From Streptomyces sp. NRRL S-646 (GTDB lineage: Bacteria; Actinomycetota; Actinomycetes; Streptomycetales; Streptomycetaceae), in NCBI RefSeq assembly GCF_000720765.1, contig NZ_JODC01000007.1, forward strand, positions 62,001-126,000: 64,000 nt of DNA, in the 5' to 3' direction. Made by a program: the position numbers and the translations under genes. Of this stretch, positions 43,742 through 51,876 are shown one piece after another (position 1 is the first letter of the stretch; each line of letters starts with the position of its first letter). The notes beneath the pieces were generated by a model. It did not search any database. It saw only the letters and a program-made list of their open reading frames with translations, and had not been told where the DNA came from.

Positions 43742-45778
43742 TTACCAGGGGTGGGTCACGGTGACGGGGGCCGACGCGGTGTACAGCTCCCCTACTGCGC
43801 GCAGCTCGAACCGGGCCGCCTGCTCTCCCTGTTCGGGCTGCAGGCCACCGAGGAAGTAGGCGCGCTGGCCGGTGGCCCCGACAAAGCGCCGGGTGCCGTC
43901 GGGCATGAGGCGGTGCAGCGTGTAGTGGCGTACCGCGCCCGGGGCGGGGTTCCAGGCCAGGCGCAGATCGCCACCGGAGGCCGCGGTGATCCGCAGCCCG
44001 GAGGGAGCGGCGGGCGTGTCGACGGTGTCGCGCACCGCCAGCCCGCCGAGCCGCCACTTCACCGGGCCGTCGGTGGCGGTGAGGCGCACACCGATCGCAT
44101 GGAGCGTTCCGGAGAGGCCTGTGAGCGGGACGGTCACGGTCTCCCAGCCGTTGACCGACTTCACAGTCGCGCCATGCCTCCTGTTGACCGAGTTCACAGG
44201 CAGATAGCTGTACGGCGGTGTCGCAGCCGGAGCGCTCGGATCGGCGGTGGCCACGGCGAGCTCCACGTTCACACCGCCCGCCTCGGTCCGGTGCGTCAGC
44301 TCGACAACCGTGTCAACAGCGATCGGCAGCCGTGTCGCGTACAACTCCACGGTCGTGGGTTCGTCCAGTTCACCGTTGACCAGCACACTGCTGCCGCCAC
44401 GCCACGCATCCGCGAAGTCGAACGACACAACGGGCCGCTCCCCCGCCGTCCGCACCACCCACCGCCGCGAGGGCAGCCGGTCCTGCAGCCCGAGGTGATT
44501 CCAGGGCGCATCCGAGGTGACCGCCCCGTCCTCGTACCACCGCAGCCCGTGCCCGGTGTTGAACACGCTCGCGAACGGCACGGTGGACACCGTGGAGCGG
44601 TCGGCGACCGACACCGCGGGTGCCCGCCACGGGTCGGAGGCGTCGGGCTGCGACGGATCGAGCGAACGGCCGGTCCAGAACCGGTCGTCGGCGGCGTGGA
44701 AGTCTGCCGGAGTCCGGGAGGCCGGCAGGTGGTTGCGGGTCCACTCGGGCCGGTAGAAGCCGATCGACGTGACGTGGGCCTTGGTGGTCGGCACGATGGC
44801 CTCCCAGCTCACGCTCGTGTTCGACCCGTTGGACTCGACATCGACACCGGCCCACAGTTCGTAGCGGCTGCGGCCAAGTTGCTCGGCCTTCCGTCCGGAC
44901 GAGGCGAGGGTGCCCGCGCTCCACCGGAAATCCACGAACATGTCGTCGGCGGCCTGGAAGAACGCCTGGTTCTGGCTGTCGAGCGCCCCCTGCCAGCTCA
45001 CCGTGCCGTTCACGGTCATCGCGTCGTACCAGGTCACCCGCTGCCCACGGGCGGCCGCAAGCGACTTCAGCTCCTTGACGAAACCGAGCATGTCGGCGCC
45101 GAGCGCCGCATTCCCGCCACCGGTCTCGGCGTTGACGAACCACCCGTCGAACCCGTACGCCGCCGCGACGGCGACGAGTTGGGCGGCGAGCGGACAGTGC
45201 CCGGCGGAGTCCTTCTGCACCAGGTCCCGTGTCCACTGCAACTGCCCGCCGTAGGCGGTGGGCGGCAGGAAGATGTTGCCGAGGACCGGGACGCCGTGCC
45301 GGTGGGCGGTGTCCACGATCGGCGCGTTCGGGGCGAGGATCAGCCCCTCGCCGGACGAGCCGCCCCAGAACACAAGCTCGTCCACGTACGCCCAGTGCGT
45401 GAGCGCGTAGTAGTCGGCGGTGGCAGAGCCCTGGGAGGGGTTGCCGGAAGTCGGGCCGAAGGACACCAGCGACTGGATGCGGGCCTGTCCGGAGCGGGCG
45501 GTGGCGTTAGCCGGCGTCGGGGTGAAGCGGGGAGCCAGCGGCACGGACGCGGTGTTGAAAGGGAGGTCGGTGTCGTCGGCGGCGCGCCAGGCCTTCAGGC
45601 TGCGCCAGGTGATGCCGGTACCGGGGCTGCCGGAGGGCAGGGAGTCCGGGTACCAGTAGGAGGCGTACGGCGGGGTCGCGGCGGCGGCCTTCGGCGCGGC
45701 GAAGGCGGGCAGCGGCGGCACCAAAGCGGCCGCGGCGCCCGCGCCGGTGAGCAGGACTGTGCGTCTGGTGGGGTTCAC
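43742..45778 (-). CDS. Secreted GH85 endo-beta-N-acetylglucosaminidase
   Basis: 678 residues, GTG start overlapping the GH5 stop (GTGA). The N-terminus NPTRRTVLLTGAGAAAAL is a twin-arginine signal. The catalytic barrel (about 45-400) shows 'YWYPDSLPSG', 'LVSFGPTSGNPSQGSATADYYALTHWAYVDELVFWGGSSGEGLI', 'VPVLGNIFLPP', and 'YGFDGWFVNAETGG', in which Asn and Glu of N-x-E match the GH85 catalytic pair. Beta-sandwich and Fn3-like domains follow (about 450-678). GH85 enzymes cut the chitobiose core of N-glycans. This is the extracellular first step of the predicted pathway. Confidence 0.9.
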   Translation of the reverse strand: MNPTRRTVLLTGAGAAAALVPPLPAFAAPKAAAATPPYASYWYPDSLPSGSPGTGITWRSLKAWRAADDTDLPFNTASVPLAPRFTPTPANATARSGQARIQSLVSFGPTSGNPSQGSATADYYALTHWAYVDELVFWGGSSGEGLILAPNAPIVDTAHRHGVPVLGNIFLPPTAYGGQLQWTRDLVQKDSAGHCPLAAQLVAVAAAYGFDGWFVNAETGGGNAALGADMLGFVKELKSLAAARGQRVTWYDAMTVNGTVSWQGALDSQNQAFFQAADDMFVDFRWSAGTLASSGRKAEQLGRSRYELWAGVDVESNGSNTSVSWEAIVPTTKAHVTSIGFYRPEWTRNHLPASRTPADFHAADDRFWTGRSLDPSQPDASDPWRAPAVSVADRSTVSTVPFASVFNTGHGLRWYEDGAVTSDAPWNHLGLQDRLPSRRWVVRTAGERPVVSFDFADAWRGGSSVLVNGELDEPTTVELYATRLPIAVDTVVELTHRTEAGGVNVELAVATADPSAPAATPPYSYLPVNSVNRRHGATVKSVNGWETVTVPLTGLSGTLHAIGVRLTATDGPVKWRLGGLAVRDTVDTPAAPSGLRITAASGGDLRLAWNPAPGAVRHYTLHRLMPDGTRRFVGATGQRAYFLGGLQPEQGEQAARFELRAVGELYTASAPVTVTHPW

Positions 45779-47031
45779 GAGCTGGCTCCTCCTTGTGGGG
45801 TGCGGAGTACCTGTTCGGGAGTGACGACTTCCGTGATGCCGCGTGCGGCGAGGTGGTCCTTGTCGTCCGCGCGGCTGTCCAGGACGGCCGTGGGGCGGGA
45901 GCCGTCGGCGGTCAGCCGGAAGAAGGCGTCGAAGACCGGCCCGCCGGGGGCGCACAGCGAGCGCGTGGCCGGATAGGCGGGGACGACGAGCGCGGTGGTG
46001 CGGGCGGCGGGAGGCGTGTGCTCGCGCGCTGCCGCCTGCGCCAGCACCCGTGCCGTGTCCTTGGGCCGCCGGTCGTTCGTCAACAGACCGAGCCCGTATT
46101 CGAGTTCGGGGAAGTCCGCCAGGTCCCGGGACACGTCGTGCGAGCACCACCAGGTGATGCCCCACAGGTCGGGGCAGTCCAGGGCGCCTGCGACGGTGGC
46201 CTGGGTGAAGGCGGCGGCGTGCTCGGGCGGGATGAGGGGGGCGGGTGCGCCGACTTCCTGGAGCCAGACGGGGCGATGCGGGTCGTCGGACCAGGCCTTG
46301 CTGAGTTCGACGAGGTAGGCGGCGTGGTGTTCGGTCGGGACGGCGGTGCGGCCGTGGCGCTGGGCGGTGCCGTTGAAGACCCAGGAGTGCACGGCGGTGA
46401 CGGCGCCGTGGTGGGCGGCCTGGGCCGGGGTGAAGGGCATGTCGTCCTGGTACCAGGTGGCGTCGTACTCGGCGTGCAGGTGCAGTTTGCCGGGGGCGCC
46501 CTCGTCGCAGGCGGCGAGCATGCGCGCGAGCCACGCGTCGATCTCGCGGGAGGTGGCTCGGTCCGGATCGGGATGCGGTCCTGCCGAGAACTGGTTGACC
46601 TCGTTGCCGAGGGTCATGCCGAGGAAATTCGGCCGGTCGGCGAGGGCGGCGGCGAGCGTGCGCAGGTAGGCGGCCTGGCCGTCGAGCACGTCCGGGTCGG
46701 TGAACAGGTTTCGGCGGTGCCAGGTGCGTGTCCAGGCGGGCAGGAAGTCGAAGCTGCTCAGGTGCCCTTGCAGACCGTCCACGTTGACGTCGAGCCCACG
46801 CTCGGCCGCGGCGTCCACCAGTGCGACGAGCTGCTCGACGGCGCGGGGCCGGATGAGCGTGCGGTTGGGCTGGAAGTACGGCCACAGCGGGAAGACCCGG
46901 ATGTGGTCCAGGCCGAGCGCGGCGATGGAGTCGAGGTCGGCCCGTACGGAGTCGAGGTCGAAGTCGAGCCAGTGGTGGAACCACCCTTCGCTGGGGGTGT
47001 AGTTGACGCCGAAGCGCACGGCAGCAGGCAT
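45775..47031 (-). CDS. GH5 glycosidase, probable beta-mannosidase (GH5_18-like)
   Basis: 418 residues, no signal peptide. Clan GH-A barrel: 'FGVNYTPSEGWFHHWLDFD', 'IRVFPLWPYFQPNR', acid/base Glu in 'LGMTLGNEVNQFS', 'AVHSWVFNG' and nucleophile Glu in 'PVWLQEVGAP'. The N-terminal 'GVNYTPS' and 'GNEVNQF' motifs resemble the GH5 subfamily whose bifidobacterial members cleave Man-beta-1,4-GlcNAc from N-glycan cores; subfamily placement is by recall. Cytosolic cleavage of the core disaccharide would complete degradation after GH85 and GH38. It lies 29 bases after the permease gene. Confidence 0.8.
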   Translation of the reverse strand: MPAAVRFGVNYTPSEGWFHHWLDFDLDSVRADLDSIAALGLDHIRVFPLWPYFQPNRTLIRPRAVEQLVALVDAAAERGLDVNVDGLQGHLSSFDFLPAWTRTWHRRNLFTDPDVLDGQAAYLRTLAAALADRPNFLGMTLGNEVNQFSAGPHPDPDRATSREIDAWLARMLAACDEGAPGKLHLHAEYDATWYQDDMPFTPAQAAHHGAVTAVHSWVFNGTAQRHGRTAVPTEHHAAYLVELSKAWSDDPHRPVWLQEVGAPAPLIPPEHAAAFTQATVAGALDCPDLWGITWWCSHDVSRDLADFPELEYGLGLLTNDRRPKDTARVLAQAAAREHTPPAARTTALVVPAYPATRSLCAPGGPVFDAFFRLTADGSRPTAVLDSRADDKDHLAARGITEVVTPEQVLRTPQGGASS

Positions 47032-47060
47032 GCGGAGGTCCTTGAACTCGATGGCGGCGG

Positions 47061-47972
47061 TCAGCCCTTGACGGCCCCCTCGCCGACGCCGCGGAAGAAG
47101 TACCGCTGCAGACAGGCGAAGAGGGCGATCAGCGGTGCGACGGCGATGACCGTGCCCGCGGCGACGAGCCGTTCGTCGCCTGCGAAGGTGCCGTGCAGAT
47201 AGTTGAGGCCGATGGTCAGTGTGAACTTGGAGGGGTCGCTCAGCACGATCAGCGGCCACAGGAAGTCGTCCCAGGCGCCCATGAAGGCGAAGATGGCGAC
47301 GACGGCGATCGTGCCCTTCACCGCGGGCAGCGCGATGCGCAGGAACCGCTGCCAGACGTTGGCGCCGTCGACGTAGGCCGCCTCCTCGATCTCGTAGGGC
47401 AGATTGAGGAAGGCGTTGCGCATCAGCAGCACGTTCATGGCGCCGATGCAGCCCGGCAGCACCACGCCGACCAGGGTGTTGTTGAGGCCCAGCTCCCGCA
47501 TGGTGGTGAACTGGGCGATGATGATGCCCTCCACCGGCACGAGCATCGCCAGGATGAAGGCGAGGGTGGCCACCCGGCGGCCCCGGTAGCGCAACCGGGC
47601 CAGGGCGTAGCCGGCGAGGGCCGATCCGACGCAGTTGGTGACGACGTTGGCGGTGGCCACCTTCAGCGAGTTGAACGCGTAGTCCCAGACGGGGATGGTG
47701 TCGGCGACCCGCTCGTAGTTGTGCAGGGTGGGGTGGCCGGGCAGGAAGGTCGGCGGGGAGCTGTAGATGTCCTCGGTGGGCCCCTTGAGCGAGGTGGACA
47801 GCTGCCACAGGAACGGGCCGACGGTCAGGGCGAGTACGGCGAGCAGGAGCACGTAGCGCAGGGCGAGTTCCCACGCCCGGATGCGGCGGCCGTGCTCGTC
47901 GGTGACGCGGACTCGGGGCTCCCGTGCCGGAGCCGGCGCCTGCACGGGTCGTACCTTCTCGACGACGCTCAC
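47061..47972 (-). CDS. CUT1 carbohydrate ABC permease (MalG type)
   Basis: 303 residues with six membrane helices. The cytoplasmic EAA loop is 'YEIEEAAYVDGANVWQRFLRIALPAVKGTI' (contacts the ATPase). N-terminus 'LRYVLLLAVLALTVGPFLWQLSTSLKGP' is typical of MalG-like permeases. GTG start overlaps the stop of the first permease (GTGA). No ATPase gene is in the operon; in Streptomyces the shared ATPase MsiK serves such CUT1 systems. Confidence 0.92.
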   Translation of the reverse strand: MSVVEKVRPVQAPAPAREPRVRVTDEHGRRIRAWELALRYVLLLAVLALTVGPFLWQLSTSLKGPTEDIYSSPPTFLPGHPTLHNYERVADTIPVWDYAFNSLKVATANVVTNCVGSALAGYALARLRYRGRRVATLAFILAMLVPVEGIIIAQFTTMRELGLNNTLVGVVLPGCIGAMNVLLMRNAFLNLPYEIEEAAYVDGANVWQRFLRIALPAVKGTIAVVAIFAFMGAWDDFLWPLIVLSDPSKFTLTIGLNYLHGTFAGDERLVAAGTVIAVAPLIALFACLQRYFFRGVGEGAVKG

Positions 47973-48880
47973 CCCTCCTCCCTCCGGTCGGCGCGCAGCA
48001 CGAGCAGCATCAGGGCGACGGTGACGACGAAGACGACGACCGAGATCGCGGAGGCGTAGCCGACGCGGCCGGTGAGGCCGGTGCCGGTGCGCTGGACCAG
48101 CATGACGAGGGTGGTGTCCTCGCCGGCCGGTCCGCCGCTCGGGCCGGCCATCAGGTACACCTCGGAGAACACCTTGAAGGCGGCGACCGAGGAGAGCGCG
48201 CCGACCAGGACCATGGTGGAGCGGACGGCGGGCACGGTGACGGTGCGGAAGCGGCGGACCGCGCCCGCGCCGTCGACGGCGGCGGCCTCGTGGAGTTCGC
48301 GTGGCACGTTGGCCAGCGCCGCCAGGTAAATGATCATGTAGTAGCCGAGGCCCTTCCAGACCGTGACGGCCATGGCGCTCAGCAGAAGCAGCCACTGGTC
48401 GCTGAGGAAGCCGACCTGTCCGACCCCGATGGTCTCCAACAGGGAGTTGATCAGCCCGCGTTCGTCGAGCAGCCACACCCAGATCAGCCCGACGACGACG
48501 ATCGAGGCGACGACCGGGGTGTAGAAGGCGGACCGGAAGAAGGTGATGCCGGGGATGTTCTTCTGCACCAGCAGCGCGAGCAGCAGGGGCAGGACGACGA
48601 GGGCGGGTACGACGCCCAGGACGTACAGCGTGCTGTTGCGCAGGCCGATCCAGAACATGTCGTCGTGGAGCAGTTCGCGGAAGTTGGCGAGGCCCACGAA
48701 CTCGCCCGGGATCAGGGTGCGGCGATCGGTGAAGGCGTTGATCAGGGTGGAGACGAACGGGTACAGGATGAACGCGCCGGTGATCAGCAGTCCGGGTGCG
48801 GCGAACAGCCAGGGGCTGGTGGGCAGTTGGCGCCGCACACGTTGCACGCCCCGCTCCTGGGACACGGCAGAGGTGGCCAT
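47969..48880 (-). CDS. CUT1 carbohydrate ABC permease (MalF type)
   Basis: 303 residues with six membrane helices. N-terminus 'LPTSPWLFAAPGLLITGAFILYPFVSTLINAFTDRR', 'NFRELLHDDMFWIGLRNSTLYV' and EAA loop 'PRELHEAAAVDGAGAVRRFRTVTVPAVRSTM' mark it as the MalF-type partner. It lies six bases after the binding-protein gene and is coupled to the second permease. Confidence 0.92.
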   Translation of the reverse strand: MATSAVSQERGVQRVRRQLPTSPWLFAAPGLLITGAFILYPFVSTLINAFTDRRTLIPGEFVGLANFRELLHDDMFWIGLRNSTLYVLGVVPALVVLPLLLALLVQKNIPGITFFRSAFYTPVVASIVVVGLIWVWLLDERGLINSLLETIGVGQVGFLSDQWLLLLSAMAVTVWKGLGYYMIIYLAALANVPRELHEAAAVDGAGAVRRFRTVTVPAVRSTMVLVGALSSVAAFKVFSEVYLMAGPSGGPAGEDTTLVMLVQRTGTGLTGRVGYASAISVVVFVVTVALMLLVLRADRREEG

Positions 48881-48886
48881 GGCGGG

Positions 48887-50179
48887 CTAGCCCTGCTGCT
48901 GGAGGAGCGTGTTGCAGGCCTTGACAGCGTTGTCGAGCGCCGTCTTGGGGCTCTCCTTGCCCTGCAGAGCCCTGGCGACCTCGTTGCGCAGTGCCGTCTT
49001 CATCTGCTCGCTGAACAGGACGGGCGTGTAGTTGACCGCGTTCTTCAGCGACTTGGCGGCGGCGATGCGCACGCGTGTCTCGTCGGTCCCGTCCTCCTTG
49101 GTGAAGTACGGGTCGTCCAGCGAGCCGGCGGTGCTCGGGAAGATGGCGACCTTCTTGGCGAAGGACATCTGGTGCTCGGCGTCGGTGACCCAGTGCGCGA
49201 AGGCGACCGAGGCGGCTGTGTGCTTGGTCCTGGAGTTGACCATCACGCCCATCACGTACATGTTGACGTGGCCGGTGCTGGTGATCTGGTCGGTGATGCC
49301 GATGTTCTTGTACAGGTTGGGCGCCTGCTTCTTGAAGTTGCCGAGGTCGAGGGCGCTGCCGGGGTTCATGGCGACGGCCTCGGTGAGGAACTTCTTGCCG
49401 GACGACTCGGGCGTCGCGGTGAGCGCCTGCGGGTCGAGGGCCTTCGCGTCGTACAACTCCTTGTACTTGGCCAGGAGTTGTACGCCCTTGGCGTCGTTGA
49501 AGGTGAAGGCGGTGCCCTGCTTGTTCATGAGCTCGACGCCGTAGCGGCCGAAGTCCTCGATGGTGGGCACGTTGGCGAGGGTGGCGACCTTGCCGTTGCT
49601 CTTCTTCGCCAACTCCAGGGCGTCGGCGAAGAGTTCGTCGTACGTCTTCGGTGGGGTGTTCGGGTCCAGCCCGGCCTTCTTGAACAGGGACTTGTTGTAG
49701 AACAGCGGGCCGGTGTTGAGGTACCAGGGGAAGGCGTACGTGCCGGTCATGCCCGGTATCCGGTGGCTGGCCCAGGCGCCCGCCAGGTACTCCTTCTTGT
49801 ACTTCCCGGCGGTCTTGTCGAGGTCGAGGGCGAGTCCGGCCTTGGCGAGCGGGGCGACGAGGTCCGGGGAGACGTTGACGACGTCGGGCAGGGTGCCGCC
49901 GGCCGCATCGGCGCTGATCTTGTCGGCGTAGCCCTCGGCGGGCTGGTCGACCCACTTCACATGAGTGCCCGGGTGCTTCTTCTCGAAGTCGGCGATCACG
50001 CCCTCGAAGTAGTCCTTGAAGTTGGCGCGCAGGTTCCAGGTCTGGAAGGTGATGTCGCCCTCGATCTTGCCCGAGGTGTCGCCCGAGCCCCCGCCGTCGC
50101 TCCCGGAGCCGCAGGCGCTCAGCGGCAGGAGGAAGGCGGAGACGGCGACTGCGGCGAATGTTCTGCGGGATGTGGGCAC
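48887..50179 (-). CDS. CUT1 solute-binding lipoprotein
   Basis: 430 residues from GTG 50179 (GGGAG ten bases upstream). Lipoprotein signal MPTSRRTFAAVAVSAFLLPLSAC with lipobox PLSAC. Type 2 binding fold: 'ITFQTWNLRANFKDYFEGVIADFEKKHPG', 'GTLPDVVNVSPDL', 'YAFPWYLNTGPLFYNKSLFKKAGLDPNTPPKTYDEL', and 'ASVAFAHWVTDAEHQMSFAKKVAIFPST'. It is the first gene of the operon and sits opposite the LacI regulator. The predicted ligand is a mannose-GlcNAc oligosaccharide, on context only. Confidence 0.92.
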   Translation of the reverse strand: MPTSRRTFAAVAVSAFLLPLSACGSGSDGGGSGDTSGKIEGDITFQTWNLRANFKDYFEGVIADFEKKHPGTHVKWVDQPAEGYADKISADAAGGTLPDVVNVSPDLVAPLAKAGLALDLDKTAGKYKKEYLAGAWASHRIPGMTGTYAFPWYLNTGPLFYNKSLFKKAGLDPNTPPKTYDELFADALELAKKSNGKVATLANVPTIEDFGRYGVELMNKQGTAFTFNDAKGVQLLAKYKELYDAKALDPQALTATPESSGKKFLTEAVAMNPGSALDLGNFKKQAPNLYKNIGITDQITSTGHVNMYVMGVMVNSRTKHTAASVAFAHWVTDAEHQMSFAKKVAIFPSTAGSLDDPYFTKEDGTDETRVRIAAAKSLKNAVNYTPVLFSEQMKTALRNEVARALQGKESPKTALDNAVKACNTLLQQQG

Positions 50180-50333
50180 GGTGACACGGCTCCCTTGGCG
50201 GCGTCGGCGGCTGGGACGCCAGCGACCATGCCCGCGGCTCTCGGGGAAAGTCAATGGACTGATCCCAGCTAAAGAAATTCAGCCGACATTAGTGCAGGTC
50301 AGAGATGTTTGGCCGGAAACTTGCCAGCCATGA

Positions 50334-50347
50334 CTAATGCGCTTTAG
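50334..50347. promoter_or_regulatory. LacI-type operator, left copy
   Basis: CTAATGCGCTTTAG, a near-palindrome with the central GCGC typical of LacI-family sites. It is the inverted counterpart (13 of 14 bases) of the copy at 50358-50371; centres are 24 bp apart. A further half-like CATTAGTGC occurs at 50287-50295. Confidence 0.7.
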
Positions 50348-50357
50348 GGTTCTCGCA

Positions 50358-50371
50358 CTTAAGCGCATTAG
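50358..50371. promoter_or_regulatory. LacI-type operator, right copy
   Basis: CTTAAGCGCATTAG, inverted relative to the left copy, 29 bases before the regulator start. The pair would control both the divergent N-glycan operon and the regulator. Confidence 0.7.
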
Positions 50372-50400
50372 CTACTGACCCGGAAGAAATGGGGAGCAAC

Positions 50401-51471
50401 GTGCCGGCCAAGCGTTCCCCGGCCCGTCGGCCGACGATGAAGGACATCGCGCAGCGCGCAGGTGTCTCCGAGAGCGCGGTCTCCTTCGCCCTCAACGGCC
50501 GCCCCGGAGTCTCCGAGGTCACCCGCGACCGCGTGCGCCGGGTCGCCGAACAGCTGGGCTGGCGGCCCAGCACCGCGGCACGCCAGCTGTCCGGGGAGGG
50601 CGCGGCCACGGTCGGCTTCGTGCTCGCCCGCCCCGCGGACACGCTCGGCGTGGACTCGTTCTTCCTCCAACTCGTCTCGGGCATACAGGAGGTGCTGGCG
50701 GAGCGTCATCTCGGCCTGCTCTTCCAGGTGGTGGAGGAGGTCGCCGACGAGTGCGCGGTCTACCGGCGCTGGTGGGCCGAGCACCGCGTGGACGGCGTCC
50801 TGGTCGTCGACCCGCGCACCGACGACCCGCGCCCCGACCTGCTGGACGAACTCGGCCTGCCCGCCGTGGTGATCGGCGGCGCCCCCGACGAACGCCACCC
50901 CGGCCTGTCCACGGTGTGGGCGGACGACGCGGGCGCGATGGCCTCGGTGGTGGACGAGCTGTACGCGCTGGGTCACCGGCGGATCGTGCACATCGCGGGC
51001 CTGCCGGGCCTCGCCCACACCGAGCGCCGCATCCGCACCCTGCGCGCCGAGGCCGAACGCCGGGGCCTGACCGAGGTGGAGTCCGTCACCACCGACTACT
51101 CGGACGCGGAGGGCGCGGCCGTCACCCGGCGGGTCCTCGGGCGGCCCGCTCCCCCGACCGCCCTGATCTACGACAACGACGTGATGGCCGTCGCCGGGGT
51201 GGCCACCGCGACCGAACTCGGCTTCTCGGTACCGGCCGACGTGTCGGTGGTGGCCTGGGAGGACTCGGCCCTGTGCCGCATGGTCAAGCCCTGGCTGTCC
51301 GCCCTGTCCCGGGACAGCGTGGAGTTCGGGCGCACGGCCGCCAGGGAGCTGACCGCGCTGGTGGACGGCGGACCGGCGCGGACGGTACGGGTGCCGGTGC
51401 CCCGGGTGATCGTGCGGGACAGCACGGGGGTGGCCCGCAGGGCCGCCGGGATCGACGGGGAAGGCCCCTGA
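50401..51471 (+). CDS. LacI-family transcriptional regulator
   Basis: 356 residues from GTG 50401, which has GGGGAG four bases upstream; ATG 50389 in the same frame is an alternative. The helix-turn-helix and hinge are 'TMKDIAQRAGVSESAVSFALNGRPGVSEVTRDRVRRVAEQLGWRPSTAARQLSG'. The effector domain has the periplasmic-binding-protein-like fold: 'VGFVLARP', 'DGVLVVDPRTDDPRPDLL', 'LPAVVIGG', 'ALGHRRIVHIAGLPGLAHTERR', 'ALIYDNDVMAVAGVATATELGFSVPADVSVVAWEDS'. It is divergent from the binding-protein gene, with two operators between, so it is the local repressor and senses an oligosaccharide or breakdown product. Confidence 0.92.
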   Translation: MPAKRSPARRPTMKDIAQRAGVSESAVSFALNGRPGVSEVTRDRVRRVAEQLGWRPSTAARQLSGEGAATVGFVLARPADTLGVDSFFLQLVSGIQEVLAERHLGLLFQVVEEVADECAVYRRWWAEHRVDGVLVVDPRTDDPRPDLLDELGLPAVVIGGAPDERHPGLSTVWADDAGAMASVVDELYALGHRRIVHIAGLPGLAHTERRIRTLRAEAERRGLTEVESVTTDYSDAEGAAVTRRVLGRPAPPTALIYDNDVMAVAGVATATELGFSVPADVSVVAWEDSALCRMVKPWLSALSRDSVEFGRTAARELTALVDGGPARTVRVPVPRVIVRDSTGVARRAAGIDGEGP

Positions 51472-51876
51472 GCCCGCGCCCACGGCGGTGCTGCAAGAGG
51501 AGCGCTGTCTCTCCCTTGCGGTAGCCCCATTCCGGCGTATTCCCGACCCCCTGGTTCTCTGCTTAGCTGCCTCTCGACAGCCGCGGAGCCCGGGGGTTGC
51601 CGCTGTCGCTCAACTACGGGGGTACGGCTGTGAAAGCCTCTCAGAGAATGTGATCCCGCCCAGGCGGGAGCCGGCGAGCAGCGCCGTCCGTACCGCCCTT
51701 CAGTAGTTGCCACCGCTTCCAGCGTTTTCCGCCGTGCGGCGACGTGTGCCCGCACGGCGTGACGGACGCGCCCCGCCCCGTCCGGGCCCGGTCGCGCTCC
51801 GCCCTGCCCTGCCCTGCCCGCCGTGCGGCGGCCGGCAGGGGCACCGACACGCCCCGAGCACGAAGGAGGGTTCCTC
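51472..51876. other. 405-base intergenic region with hairpins only
   Basis: Between the LacI gene and the cysteine-protease gene. Inverted repeats seen are GCCGTGCGG/CCGCACGGC (51731-51758) and CCCGCC/GGCGGG around 51658-51671. The first may be part of a leader or terminator. No ORF with a ribosome-binding site and no recognised riboswitch were found. Confidence 0.4.

Noticed and set aside
51472..51876. Riboswitch ahead of the cysteine-protease gene
   Set aside because: Some hairpins are present but no conserved core of a known class (for example c-di-AMP ydaO) could be recognised.
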